Positions 51,572-60,445 of a stretch of DNA of 64,000 bases are shown here, piece after piece. Position 1 is the first letter of the stretch. The number at the start of each line of letters is the position of its first letter. Both the position numbers and the translations under genes were made by a program. Source of the stretch: Lachnospira hominis (ex Liu et al. 2021) (lineage in GTDB: Bacteria; Bacillota; Clostridia; Lachnospirales; Lachnospiraceae); NCBI RefSeq assembly GCF_014287955.1, contig NZ_JACOPD010000004.1, positions 186,001 to 250,000 of the forward strand, written 5' to 3'. The notes beneath the pieces are model-generated. The model was given only the letters and a program-made list of their open reading frames with translations. It made no database searches and was not told the DNA's origin.

Positions 51572-52588
51572 ATGGAGAGATTAGTGGATTTACATGTGCA
51601 TCTTGATGGCTCGCTCTCACTTGAAACTGTAAAGGAGCTTGCCGCAAGACAAGGAATTGAGATTCAAAACGATGACATACTTATTAAAAAACTTCAGGTT
51701 TCAAAAGATTGCCGTGATTTGAATGAATATCTTACAAAATTTGAATATCCGCTTATGCTGTTACAGACCATTGATTCGATAGAATATGCGGTTTATTCGC
51801 TTATGAAAAGGCAGTCGGAACAGAATCTTTTGTACAGTGAGATTCGCTTTGCACCGCAGCTTCACACAAAAAAAGGACTTTCACAGGAAGAAGTTGTAAC
51901 AGCTTCCCTGAAAGGAAGACAAAAATATTTCGATGAATTAAGGCAGAAAGAAAATATAAAAGAAGGTGACATCCCCTCTTTTTACAGTAATATTATATTG
52001 TGCTGCATGAGAGGAAACAGCAACGAGAGGGAAAATGAGGAGACAATAAGGATAGCCGCAGAGTTTCTCAGTGATTCGGATGGGGTTGTTGCAGTTGACC
52101 TTGCGGGCGCGGAAGCCCTGTTTCCCACATCGGATTATGAAAAGCTGTTTGCACATGCGAGAGCTGAGGGGATTCCTTTTACAATACATGCGGGTGAGGC
52201 GGCAGGACCCGAAAGCATCAGACAGGCTGTTGATTACGGCACTGCAAGGATAGGTCATGGGGTAAATTGTATACATGATAAAAATTTGATGAATATTATT
52301 GCAGAAAAAGGCATAACATTGGAGTTATGTCCGACAAGCAATCTTAATACCAAAATTGTCAATGATATAAAAGACTATCCTATAGATAAAATTATAAATA
52401 ATAAAATTAAAGTTACGATAAATACCGACAACATGACAGTTTCGGGAACTGATGAGGCATCGGAGATGAAGCTTATATGTGATACGTTCGGTTATGATGG
52501 GAATATGAGAAGAATATTTGTAGATAATGCGATAGATGCCGCATTTTTATCAAATGAAATGAAAGAGAAATTAAGGGGTAATTTATAA
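51572..52588 (+). CDS. add: Adenosine deaminase
   Basis: 338 residues, metal-dependent amidohydrolase. 'VDLHVHLDGSLSLETV' binds zinc at the N terminus; 'IHAGEAAGPESI' carries the catalytic His and Glu near residue 208; 'ARIGHGVNC' and 'VTINTDNM' complete the site. The Asp-Asp of many adenosine deaminases reads Asp-Asn here ('NTDN'), so an adenine or related aminohydrolase substrate cannot be excluded. The ATG at 51572 follows CAGGAG; the frame is open seven codons earlier. The RelA/SpoT-domain gene starts one base after its stop region, so the two are cotranscribed. Confidence 0.85.
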   Translation: MERLVDLHVHLDGSLSLETVKELAARQGIEIQNDDILIKKLQVSKDCRDLNEYLTKFEYPLMLLQTIDSIEYAVYSLMKRQSEQNLLYSEIRFAPQLHTKKGLSQEEVVTASLKGRQKYFDELRQKENIKEGDIPSFYSNIILCCMRGNSNERENEETIRIAAEFLSDSDGVVAVDLAGAEALFPTSDYEKLFAHARAEGIPFTIHAGEAAGPESIRQAVDYGTARIGHGVNCIHDKNLMNIIAEKGITLELCPTSNLNTKIVNDIKDYPIDKIINNKIKVTINTDNMTVSGTDEASEMKLICDTFGYDGNMRRIFVDNAIDAAFLSNEMKEKLRGNL

Positions 52589-52589
52589 A

Positions 52590-54422
52590 ATGAAGGTAAA
52601 TGAACTTTTTTGCAGGGAGTGTGTTGAGCAGATATATGTACCTGATGTAGTCAGAGTTGATTTATTAAGTATTATTGAAGAAAAGTTAAAAAAAGCGGGA
52701 TTTTACTACAGAATTGCCTACAGGGTGAAAGCGGTAGATTCTACAGTTGATAAATTGCAGTTTAAAGATTACAGACGGCCGGGGACGGAAAATGAAGATA
52801 AAAAGATGCAGGATTTAATCGGTATAAGAATCATGCTTTATTTTGTGGATGATGTACCAATATGCCGCAGTCTTCTGGATACATTATTTGCTACTCCCGG
52901 TGTGTGGGAGACGACAGAAACAAATGAATATGAATTTAAAGCGATGAAAATAAATGGTATTTTCAAGCTTCCGGGTTATCTTGCAAAAACAATAGTTAAT
53001 CCGATGCTTTCGGATTATATAGATGACACGTTTGAAGTCCAGGTAAGAACCAATTCATTTGAGGGCTGGCATGAGATAGAGCATGATTTAAGATATAAAG
53101 GTTCGGCTTTCGGTGAAGGCAATGAAGCTCTTGCAAGAAAAATGAACAGTATTCTTGCAACTCTTGAACTGTGTGATGATTCGGTTGTCAAGCTTCTTGA
53201 AGATCTGGGCCATCAGCATTACAAAGATCATAAGTGGGGCGACATGATAAGGTGTCATTACAGACTCAAGATGACAAATGAGCTTATACGTCCAGAGCTT
53301 AAAAAGGTGTTTGATGAAGATACAGAACTTGCAAAAATATTTTTCAAGTTTGACAGAAAGCTTGCTATAAGCAGATTGTGGAATAATACGGCAGATAAGA
53401 TACCTGAGCTTACAATCAATTACATAATAAAGATTGTCAATCAGATAGGACCTGATGATGAACGTCTTAATAAGGCCTTTGAACTTATAGATAATGAGTC
53501 AGGAACAGAAGATAATTTTACAAAGAGAAAGAAGTTTGAGCCGTTCCATATGCTTGGAAGTTACAAAGTATTTACGGCAGATACATATCTTGATACAACG
53601 AATCTATCTGAGAAAGATGCTTTTAAAAAGGCATCTTCATACATATATGCATGGATACATTCAAGATATTGTGAGGCATTTTCTGATTTACCTGATACAG
53701 TTGATAATTATTACCGCAGTGTTCCGGGATATACTGTCAATGTAGAATATAATGAAGATAATATGCACTTTTATGAATGTTCAACGCATATAGATTCAAA
53801 GATTGCAAGCAGGATATGGGTATCGAAAGCATCTTTGGTAAAAAATGATAATGGTATAGAATTTAAGGTGAGCAACGAGTATGCCGAACCAAAAGACAGG
53901 TACAGGGATAATGAAAATGTTCTGTTTTCACGCCCTAATTTTTATGGTGAAATTGCTGACAATATAGGTATCTGCGATGTTGTAAGACTAAAAGAAAATG
54001 TAAAATATGTTAGCAGTGATAATTATGATGAGATGTGCAGTCTTATAAATAATAAAAACAGAAAATTTCCTGTCATAGTATTTATGGCAAAGGATAATTC
54101 ATGGATTGACAAGTTTGATGTTAATTATTTTGCATATCTTGTTGGATATTATGCACATATAAAAATGATTGACGGTGATGAGTGCTGCAGAAGATTTATA
54201 GAAGAATATGGACTTGATAAGGAAAGATGTGAAGATTCAATCACTGTTTTCTATGACACAGATAATCCGAAAACAAGTTATAAATCCGATATTATTGACA
54301 CTACATTTGAAGTTATTAAGCTTGAACAGAAGAAGTATTGGAATGAAAATGGCTGCAGGGCATACAGACGCCAGCTTGTTGCTGAAATAAGAGAGAAAAA
54401 TATTGAAAATGCGGACCTGTAA
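52590..54422 (+). CDS. RelA/SpoT-domain protein with a long uncharacterised C-terminal region
   Basis: 610 residues. Residues ~25-175 are a nucleotidyltransferase-fold alarmone-synthetase-like domain: 'YRIAYRVKAVDSTVDKL' (R45, K47), 'MQDLIGIRIMLYFVDD' (D75), 'FEVQVRTNSFEGWHEIEH' (E149) and 'LRYKG'. The usual GY-x-x-x-H reads G129-Y130-LAK-T134, so the catalytic His is a Thr. There is no HD hydrolase, TGS or ACT domain. The remaining ~430 residues match nothing I can name; 'NRKFPVIVFMAKDNSW' followed by a hydrophobic 'NYFAYLVGYYAHIKMI' lies near residues 490-530. It is coupled to add, a purine gene. Could be a pseudo-synthetase, a regulator or a toxic synthetase. Confidence 0.7.
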   Translation: MKVNELFCRECVEQIYVPDVVRVDLLSIIEEKLKKAGFYYRIAYRVKAVDSTVDKLQFKDYRRPGTENEDKKMQDLIGIRIMLYFVDDVPICRSLLDTLFATPGVWETTETNEYEFKAMKINGIFKLPGYLAKTIVNPMLSDYIDDTFEVQVRTNSFEGWHEIEHDLRYKGSAFGEGNEALARKMNSILATLELCDDSVVKLLEDLGHQHYKDHKWGDMIRCHYRLKMTNELIRPELKKVFDEDTELAKIFFKFDRKLAISRLWNNTADKIPELTINYIIKIVNQIGPDDERLNKAFELIDNESGTEDNFTKRKKFEPFHMLGSYKVFTADTYLDTTNLSEKDAFKKASSYIYAWIHSRYCEAFSDLPDTVDNYYRSVPGYTVNVEYNEDNMHFYECSTHIDSKIASRIWVSKASLVKNDNGIEFKVSNEYAEPKDRYRDNENVLFSRPNFYGEIADNIGICDVVRLKENVKYVSSDNYDEMCSLINNKNRKFPVIVFMAKDNSWIDKFDVNYFAYLVGYYAHIKMIDGDECCRRFIEEYGLDKERCEDSITVFYDTDNPKTSYKSDIIDTTFEVIKLEQKKYWNENGCRAYRRQLVAEIREKNIENADL

Positions 54423-54473
54423 TGATATAATAAATAGGTTTTGTATATGAATAAACGATAAATGGAGGAAAAA

Positions 54474-56132
54474 ATGGATTATAATAAACTTGCACAGATG
54501 CTTTTTCCGGATGTAAAGAATTCACCGGAATATTACGAAGAAAAGTTCCCATACAGAAAACTTCCTGCAAAGGCTCAGGTTACACGTATGGCACCAAGTC
54601 CTACTGGATTTATACATCTTGGAAATCTTTACAGTGCACTTGCTGACGAGCGTATAGCACACAGACATGGCGGTGTATTTTATTTAAGAATTGAAGATAC
54701 TGATGAAAAGCGTAAAGTTGACGGAGCAGTTGAACTTATTATTGATACACTTCGTTATTTCGATATCGAATTTGACGAGGGTGCAGGTTTTCCTGATGAC
54801 GCTCCACAAAATATATACGGACCATATTTCCAGAGACAGAGAGTTGAGATTTATCATGCTTATGCAAAGAGTCTCGTAGAAAAAGGTCTGGCTTATCCTT
54901 GTTTTTGTACAGAGGAAGAACTTGAAAGCGTAAGACAGAAGCAGGAAGAGAATAAGGTTCTTACAGGATATTATGGTGAATATGCTGTATGCCGCAATCT
55001 TTCTCTTGAAGAGATTGAAAAGAACCTGAATGAAGGAAAGTCTTATGTGTTAAGACTCCGTTCACAGGGCAGTCCTGACAAGGAGATTACATTTGTTGAC
55101 AGTATTAAGGGTGAGATTAAGCTTCCTGAAAATATACATGATATTGTTTTATTAAAACGTGATGGTATTCCGACATATCATTTTGCACATGCAATTGATG
55201 ACCATCTTATGCGTACAACAGTTGTTGTAAGAGGCGGAGAGTGGCTTGCATCTGCACCAATCCATTATGAGCTTTTCCATGTGCTTGGGTTTAAGATGCC
55301 TGAATATGCCCATACTGCCCACCTTATGAAATTCGACGAGGAGACAGGTGGTAAGAGAAAGTTATCAAAGAGAAAAGATCCGGAACTTTCACTTGATTAT
55401 TACAGACAGGATGGATATCATCCATATTGTATGAAAGTTTATCTTATGACACTTCTCAATTCTAATTTTGAAGAGTGGCATGAGCAGTTCCCTGATAAAG
55501 ATATTAATGAATTTCCATTTTCAATTGAGAAAATGAGCCAGTCAGGTGCTTTATTTGATAAAGATAAACTTCATAACATCTGCAAGAATGAACTTTCAAA
55601 GCTTTCAGAGGATGAACTTTATGATTTCCTTTACAACTGGGCGTCAGAAAATGCACCTGAAAAGAAGGATATGTGGTTTGCCGATAAAGAAAAAATGCTT
55701 GCAATATTAAGACTCTACATGGGTATTGGCATGAAGAGAAGAAGAAAAGATTTTATGTATGCAAAGCAGATATTTAACATGATTTCATATTTCTTTGACG
55801 GGGAAAGCACTGACGAAAAAGATGAGTTCAGACTTGATATGTCAGAGGTTAAGAATATTCTTAATGATTATATGGCAGCATATAACCATGATGATGATAA
55901 TTCAGCATGGTTTAACAAGCTTAAAGAAATTGCTGACAAGCACGGCTATGCATCAGATATGAAAGCTTATAAGGCTTCACCTGAGAGTTTCAAGGGTAAT
56001 GTGTCTGATATAGCTGAAGTTGTAAGAATTGCTGTTACAGGACGTGCCAATACACCTGATTTGTGGTCAATTGTTCATATAATGGGTGAAGAGCAGATGA
56101 AACAGAGAATTGAAAAAGTTATTAACAGATAA
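54474..56132 (+). CDS. gltX: Glutamyl-tRNA synthetase
   Basis: About 552 residues. Class I marks: 'MAPSPTGFIHLGN' near residue 39 (HIGH-type), 'YLRIEDTDEKR', 'VVVRGGEWLASAP', and the KMSKS-type loop as 'KRKLSKRKDPELS' near residue 285. Typical GluRS has KLSKRHG at that point, so this belongs to a divergent clade; glutaminyl-tRNA charging via GatCAB is likely in such bacteria (knowledge, not shown). There is a ~35-residue N-terminal extension. The start at 54474 uses the TGGAGG that overlaps an upstream in-frame ATG. Confidence 0.92.
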   Translation: MDYNKLAQMLFPDVKNSPEYYEEKFPYRKLPAKAQVTRMAPSPTGFIHLGNLYSALADERIAHRHGGVFYLRIEDTDEKRKVDGAVELIIDTLRYFDIEFDEGAGFPDDAPQNIYGPYFQRQRVEIYHAYAKSLVEKGLAYPCFCTEEELESVRQKQEENKVLTGYYGEYAVCRNLSLEEIEKNLNEGKSYVLRLRSQGSPDKEITFVDSIKGEIKLPENIHDIVLLKRDGIPTYHFAHAIDDHLMRTTVVVRGGEWLASAPIHYELFHVLGFKMPEYAHTAHLMKFDEETGGKRKLSKRKDPELSLDYYRQDGYHPYCMKVYLMTLLNSNFEEWHEQFPDKDINEFPFSIEKMSQSGALFDKDKLHNICKNELSKLSEDELYDFLYNWASENAPEKKDMWFADKEKMLAILRLYMGIGMKRRRKDFMYAKQIFNMISYFFDGESTDEKDEFRLDMSEVKNILNDYMAAYNHDDDNSAWFNKLKEIADKHGYASDMKAYKASPESFKGNVSDIAEVVRIAVTGRANTPDLWSIVHIMGEEQMKQRIEKVINR

Positions 56133-56168
56133 AGAATTATGAAATTTATAAGACATTGAATTATAATG

Positions 56169-56199
56169 GGAAAGCCGTTTATTTGGCTTTCCTTTTTTT
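56169..56199 (+). terminator. Terminator of gltX
   Basis: GGAAAGCC and GGCTTTCC form an 8-bp perfect stem over an 8-base loop, followed by TTTTTTT. Confidence 0.9.
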
Positions 56200-56221
56200 G
56201 TCAGGCAAAGCCGATATAAAG

Positions 56222-56420
56222 ATAAAAAAATAACAGCATCAAATGCTGTTTTGTAAAATAAATCTTAGGAGATATAGCCTGCAGCCGCCGGTATAAGAGG
56301 GGGGATGTGTAGGCGGCTGCCGCTATAATCAAAAATGAGAGGTTGTCATAATTATTGTTGCAGGTGGAGCAACATAATAATGAGGCGTAATATATATCAG
56401 TGAATGAGATATATTACGTT
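56222..56420 (-). ncRNA. Predicted ~200-nt C-rich small RNA
   Basis: On the minus strand a consensus promoter (56427-56455) is followed by three hairpins and a rho-independent terminator (AACAGCAT/ATGCTGTT at 56232-56250, then ATTTTTTT). Hairpin 1 is CGTAATATAT/ATATATTACG near 56384-56418. Hairpin 2 is ATTATTATGTTGC against GCAACAATAAT with loop TCCACCT. Hairpin 3 is TATAGC+GCAGCCGCC against GGCGGCTGC+CTATA (56275-56327), loop containing TCCCCCCTC. Another CTCCT lies before the terminator. Three exposed C-rich, anti-ribosome-site motifs are typical of Gram-positive regulatory RNAs such as RsaE. No plausible ORF. Confidence 0.55.
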
Positions 56421-56426
56421 ATTAAT

Positions 56427-56455
56427 GTTATACCACTACACAAAAACATTGTCAA
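56427..56455 (-). promoter_or_regulatory. Promoter of the predicted small RNA
   Basis: On the minus strand TTGACA (56455-56450) and TATAAC (56432-56427) are 17 bases apart. It lies between the GntR gene stop (56484) and the hairpin region and fires leftward. Confidence 0.65.
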
Positions 56456-56483
56456 CACTTTTTGAAAAAAATTTTGTTTTTTG

Positions 56484-57164
56484 TCATTTTTTGAAATAAT
56501 TTGGATATTTGACAAGAAATTCATCCAAATGTTCTATGTATCTTTTTGTATGGCAAAGTGAAATTTCAAAAGCTTTTTCTTTGTCATGTGCTTCAAATGC
56601 ATCTACCATGTCAGAGTGATCTTTTACCAGCTTATCTGTATTAATTGATGAAAACATAAGAATTACGATTCTGTCAAACTGGTATGCATTTTCGCGTATT
56701 ATATTATGCCAGAACTGCTTGCCGCAGGCACAATAGATATACTTGTGGAATTCTTTATCACATGCCTGTGTTTTTGCAAGATTATCATTTTTGAGATGAT
56801 GTTTCCACTGGACAATATTTTCACGAAGATATGCAATATTATCAGGTGTAAGTTTTTCACATGCAAGTTGTGTTACTGATTGTTCCATTAGATTACGGAG
56901 TTCAAGAAATTCATCAATTGCAGCTGTATCTATGTACGATACGAATGTACCCTGTTTTGGATATATGTCAATCATATTCTGCTGATGCAGTTCCAGAATG
57001 GCTTCTCGTATGGGGGTTCTGCTTATACCATAAAGCTCACATAAATCTGATTCTGTAATTTTATCTCCTGGCTTCATTTCGAGATTTACAAGATTATATA
57101 GAAGAGCTCTTTTAGCGTAATGCTTGGCATTTTCTCCGGGTAATTGTTCAAATACTTCCATCAT
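56484..57164 (-). CDS. GntR/FadR-family transcriptional regulator
   Basis: About 226 residues. N-terminal winged helix with 'KITESDLCELYGISRTPIREAILELHQQ' (the GntR signature) at residues ~35-62, and a C-terminal all-helical FCD domain whose metal-binding His positions are in 'DKEFHKYIYCACG' and 'DHSDMVDAFEAHD'. ATG 57164 has AAGGA 8 bases upstream, better than a TTG at 57182. FCD regulators sense organic acids. Divergent from the PPase-Nudix gene over a 254-base gap that shows AT-rich sequence and a long T run but no clear operator. Confidence 0.85.
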   Translation of the reverse strand: MMEVFEQLPGENAKHYAKRALLYNLVNLEMKPGDKITESDLCELYGISRTPIREAILELHQQNMIDIYPKQGTFVSYIDTAAIDEFLELRNLMEQSVTQLACEKLTPDNIAYLRENIVQWKHHLKNDNLAKTQACDKEFHKYIYCACGKQFWHNIIRENAYQFDRIVILMFSSINTDKLVKDHSDMVDAFEAHDKEKAFEISLCHTKRYIEHLDEFLVKYPNYFKK

Positions 57165-57417
57165 TAGCACATCCTTTTTCAAGTTTTATAATATATTACA
57201 TGTATTTTAAGCCTTATAAAGAGCCAATGCAATAGCGTTCATGTTAAAAAAACTGTATTTTGTGTATTTTTTTTTGTAATTCTGTAAAATGCAAGCAAAA
57301 TAAAGTAATAAAATTTAACAAAAGAAAGTGACATTTTAAATTTTGTGATGTAAAATGTAAAGCGTATTAAGAAAATCAGATTTATAAATACAGCTATAAT
57401 TGGATAAAGGAATAAAT

Positions 57418-58269
57418 GTGGAAGAAGAAATATTTAACGTAACGATAGACCGGCCAATAGGAAGTTCACATCCGGATTATCCTTCTTTGGTATATCCGGT
57501 GAATTATGGTTATATAGAAGGAGTTATTGCACCGGATGGAGAAAATCAGGATGCGTATGTAATTGGTGTTGATACACCGGTTGACCATTTTACGGGAAAG
57601 AGGATAGCTATTATTCACAGAAGGGATGATGTGGAAGATAAATGGGTTATTACACCGGAAAATGTCCCATATAATAAACAGCAGATTGAGGATATGGTAT
57701 ATTTTCAGGAACAGTATTTTGACAGTTATGTGGAAATGCTTGATGAAGAAATGTGGGATGCATATAACTGTAAAGGTGAAAAACTTGGATATCAGATTCC
57801 CCGAAGTATGGCAAAGTCATTAAGTGAAGGTGTATATCATATTGCAGTTATGATATATGTTAAGCGTGCTGACGGATGCATTCTTGCCACTCAGAGATCA
57901 AGAAATAAGACTAATCCTTTAAAATGGGAGGTTACCGGTGGTTCAATTATTGCCGGTGAGACACCTGTTGAAGGGGCAGCAAGAGAACTTGCAGAAGAAA
58001 CAGGAATAATAAAGAAAATATCTGAACTTCGTGAAATTTATAACTGTTATGATGTCAAAAGACATTGTATATATTATATTTATCTTGCAGAGGTTCCATC
58101 TGATATGCCAATACACCTTCAGATAGGTGAGACAATGGATTATGCATTTCTGCCATATGATGAGTTCAGGGAACTTGTATGTTCTGACAGATTTGTGGCT
58201 TCTGAACAGGGAAGATTTATTGCACATGAAGAGCTTATGAAAAGTGTGCTTGATACAAATAATATATAA
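57418..58269 (+). CDS. Fusion: inorganic-pyrophosphatase-like domain + Nudix hydrolase
   Basis: About 283 residues. Residues 5-105 look like family I soluble pyrophosphatase: 'YPVNYGYIEGVIAPDGENQDAYVIG' is split between the NYGYI and D-x-x-D metal motifs, and 'GKRIAIIHRRDDVEDKWVITPEN' matches the RPI...DDK-V-P region. Residues ~145-265 are a Nudix domain with a complete box ('GGSIIAGETPVEGAARELAE' then ETG). Nudix enzymes release nucleoside monophosphate or pyrophosphate, so a built-in pyrophosphatase could pull the reaction. Start is GTG 57418 behind AAAGGA. The Nudix substrate is unknown. It is followed by proX. Confidence 0.75.
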   Translation: MEEEIFNVTIDRPIGSSHPDYPSLVYPVNYGYIEGVIAPDGENQDAYVIGVDTPVDHFTGKRIAIIHRRDDVEDKWVITPENVPYNKQQIEDMVYFQEQYFDSYVEMLDEEMWDAYNCKGEKLGYQIPRSMAKSLSEGVYHIAVMIYVKRADGCILATQRSRNKTNPLKWEVTGGSIIAGETPVEGAARELAEETGIIKKISELREIYNCYDVKRHCIYYIYLAEVPSDMPIHLQIGETMDYAFLPYDEFRELVCSDRFVASEQGRFIAHEELMKSVLDTNNI

Positions 58270-58303
58270 TATAGATTTATTATGAATAAAGGAAGTAAAT
58301 GAT

Positions 58304-58846
58304 ATGGAATTATATGATGGCAGACCGGATAATACGGATGGCAGGCAGGATAATGAAATAAGAGTATATGATTTGCTTGACAGTCTGGGAATACAGTATA
58401 AGCGTACAGATCATGAACCGGCAACGACCATGGAAGTCTGCCGCGATATAGATGCTGTACTTGATACGCTTATCTGCAAAAATTTATTTTTATGTAACAG
58501 ACAGAAAACAGCATTTTACTTGCTTATGATGCCGGGTGACAAGCCGTTTAAGACGAAAGAGCTTTCATCGCAGATTAACAGTGCGAGGCTCTCGTTTGCA
58601 GACCCGGAATACATGCAGGAATATCTTGATATAAAACCTGGTGCCGTAAGCGTAATGGGGCTTATGAATGATAAGGAAAATCATGTAAGGCTTCTTGTTG
58701 ATGAAGATGTTTTAAAGGGTGAAAACGTAGGATGCCATCCGTGTGTCAACACATCAAGTCTTAAAATAAAGACAAAAGATGTATTTGATACATTTTTAAA
58801 AAGTGTAGGACATGATATGACTGTTGTACATCTTACAGGAGAATAA
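58304..58846 (+). CDS. proX: ProX/YbaK-type prolyl-tRNA deacylase
   Basis: 180 residues. 'LDSLGIQYKRTDHEPATTMEVC' at the start, 'CKNLFLCNRQKTAFYLLMMPG' near residue 57 and 'LKPGAVS'-type 'IKPGAVSVMGLMNDKE' near 110 are YbaK/ProX features; 'CHPCVNTSSLKI' near 144 is the conserved substrate-pocket end. It hydrolyses mischarged Ala- or Cys-tRNA(Pro) in trans. 34 bases after the previous gene and probably cotranscribed. A bidirectional hairpin follows. Confidence 0.88.
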   Translation: MELYDGRPDNTDGRQDNEIRVYDLLDSLGIQYKRTDHEPATTMEVCRDIDAVLDTLICKNLFLCNRQKTAFYLLMMPGDKPFKTKELSSQINSARLSFADPEYMQEYLDIKPGAVSVMGLMNDKENHVRLLVDEDVLKGENVGCHPCVNTSSLKIKTKDVFDTFLKSVGHDMTVVHLTGE

Positions 58847-58857
58847 AATATAATGAC

Positions 58858-58899
58858 AAAAATGGAAGCCGGACATGTTGTCGGACTTCCATTTTGATT
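58858..58899. terminator. Bidirectional terminator between proX and the MATE gene
   Basis: AAAATGGAAG-CCGGAC and GTCGGA-CTTCCATTTT pair with one mismatch over a short loop; T tracts on both strands suit both convergent genes. Confidence 0.75.
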
Positions 58900-58929
58900 T
58901 ATTTTCTGCAGTCGCTTTAAAAATTATAT

Positions 58930-60252
58930 TTAATAAAGCTTATATGTTTTTACAAGAAGCGGAACTTCCGCAATCAGCATGCCAACCCAGCCTGCAAGGT
59001 AAGAAAACGGAAGAGCTTCTATGCCGAGACCAAATATAAATACAAGTGGAAGTGCTGCAAGTACACGCACACCCATATTTACAAAACTGCTTATAAGTGT
59101 AATCTTCAAATCGCCTATTCCTCTGAAATATCCCTGGATACCATTGGTTAATGCCGGAAGAAGATACATTATTGAAATAAGATGAAGATATGTAACGCCG
59201 TGGCGTATGACTTCCTCGTCTTTGACAAACATAAGCATAAGAGGTCTTGCAAATATGAAACATATAAGGAATATTGCTATTCCGTAGATTATTTCGAGTG
59301 TTAGACCGCATCTGAAGCCTTCACGCAGACGGTCATTTTTTCCAGCACCCTTGTTTTGTGCCATAAGTGCGGTCATAGCATGTGCAATATTCTGTTCGGG
59401 TGTGTATGCAAAATCATCGATTCTGTTTACGACTGCAAAAGCTGCTGCAACAGAAACACCCATTGTATTGACTATAGCCTGAATACCGATTTTTCCAAGC
59501 TGTACAGTGGCCTGCTGCATCGCTGAAGCCCAGCCGTATGCAATTGTGCGTTTTAAAAGGTTCATGTCAAATACAAGCCATTTTTTTCCGAGACGTAAAA
59601 TTGGCACTTTTTTCTGTATATAAATTATACAAAGCAGGCAGCACAGAGCTTCACTGATAACAGTGGAAACAGCACAGCCGTTGCTTCCGGCTTTGAGTAC
59701 AACTACAAAGAACAGGTCGCCGAAAATATTTAATACGGCACTTGCAATAAGAAAATATAGCGGTGAGTTGCTGTCGCCGAGTGCTCTCAGTGTACTCGAG
59801 AAAAAGTTATATAAAAATGTAAATACCAGACCGATAAATATAATTCGGAGATATTGTGTTGTCATATTAAGAATTGATTTGTCAACTTGCAAAAGTGTCA
59901 GGATTGGAACTGCGAATATAATGCATAGCAGGCTTAATATAATTGAAAATATTACGCCAGAAATCATTGTAGTGCTTATCTGACGGTGAAGTGTGTCATA
60001 ATCTTTGGCACCAAACTGCATGCCCATAAGAATACTTGCACCCATACACAATCCGTTGAGAAACAGAATCATAAGAGTTGTGACCGGATTGCATATTCCG
60101 ACTGCTGCGAGAGCTTCTTTTCCGACGAAATGTCCGACAATAATACTGTCCACGGCATTGTAAGTCAGCTGAAAAAGGTTGCCAAGTACAAGTGGAATTG
60201 TAAATTTTACAAGTATAGGCATGATTTTACCTGTGGTTAAATCTTTTGTCAT
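58930..60252 (-). CDS. MATE-family exporter (second copy)
   Basis: 440 residues, about 12 helices. 'KFTIPLVLGNLFQLTYNAVDSIIVGHFVG' (split across residues ~17-45) and, in the second half, 'YGWASAMQQATVQLGKIGIQ' and 'FRCGLTLEIIYGIAIF' are MATE features. Start at 60252 follows AAGGA; the frame is open 12 codons earlier without a ribosome site. It belongs to a different subgroup from the MATE gene at 18.5 kb, with little identity in the loops. Substrate unknown. Confidence 0.88.
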   Translation of the reverse strand: MTKDLTTGKIMPILVKFTIPLVLGNLFQLTYNAVDSIIVGHFVGKEALAAVGICNPVTTLMILFLNGLCMGASILMGMQFGAKDYDTLHRQISTTMISGVIFSIILSLLCIIFAVPILTLLQVDKSILNMTTQYLRIIFIGLVFTFLYNFFSSTLRALGDSNSPLYFLIASAVLNIFGDLFFVVVLKAGSNGCAVSTVISEALCCLLCIIYIQKKVPILRLGKKWLVFDMNLLKRTIAYGWASAMQQATVQLGKIGIQAIVNTMGVSVAAAFAVVNRIDDFAYTPEQNIAHAMTALMAQNKGAGKNDRLREGFRCGLTLEIIYGIAIFLICFIFARPLMLMFVKDEEVIRHGVTYLHLISIMYLLPALTNGIQGYFRGIGDLKITLISSFVNMGVRVLAALPLVFIFGLGIEALPFSYLAGWVGMLIAEVPLLVKTYKLY

Positions 60253-60373
60253 ATTAAATTTCCTTCTGCTTTCATTTGAAATTGTCAAACATATATTATG
60301 TATAAAAATTTATGAAAGTCAAGAAAAACAGACAAAATTAAGGATTTTAGAAATAAATTCCCAATTCTCTTAC

Positions 60374-60398
60374 AATTCCTATTTGACTTGTAGGAATT
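60374..60398. promoter_or_regulatory. Inverted repeat over the thiE-HAD promoter
   Basis: AATTCCT (60374-60380) and AGGAATT (60392-60398), extended by ACA/TGT-like bases, flank TTGACT, the likely -35 box of the thiE fusion gene (TATTAT follows after 18 bases). It could be an operator. No THI-box riboswitch was recognised here. Confidence 0.4.
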
Positions 60399-60445
60399 AT
60401 TTGTAGTATTATAATAAAGAACGATAGAAATGGAGTTGTAAAACT

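Noticed and set aside
56328..56400. 22-codon plus-strand Cys-rich frame starting at an ATG near 56334
   Set aside because: No ribosome site, and it overlaps the hairpins of the minus-strand RNA; chance frame is more likely.
60300..60445. Possible TPP (THI-box) riboswitch before the thiE fusion
   Set aside because: The conserved CTGAGA and ACCTGA-type segments are not present; only a short inverted repeat is seen.
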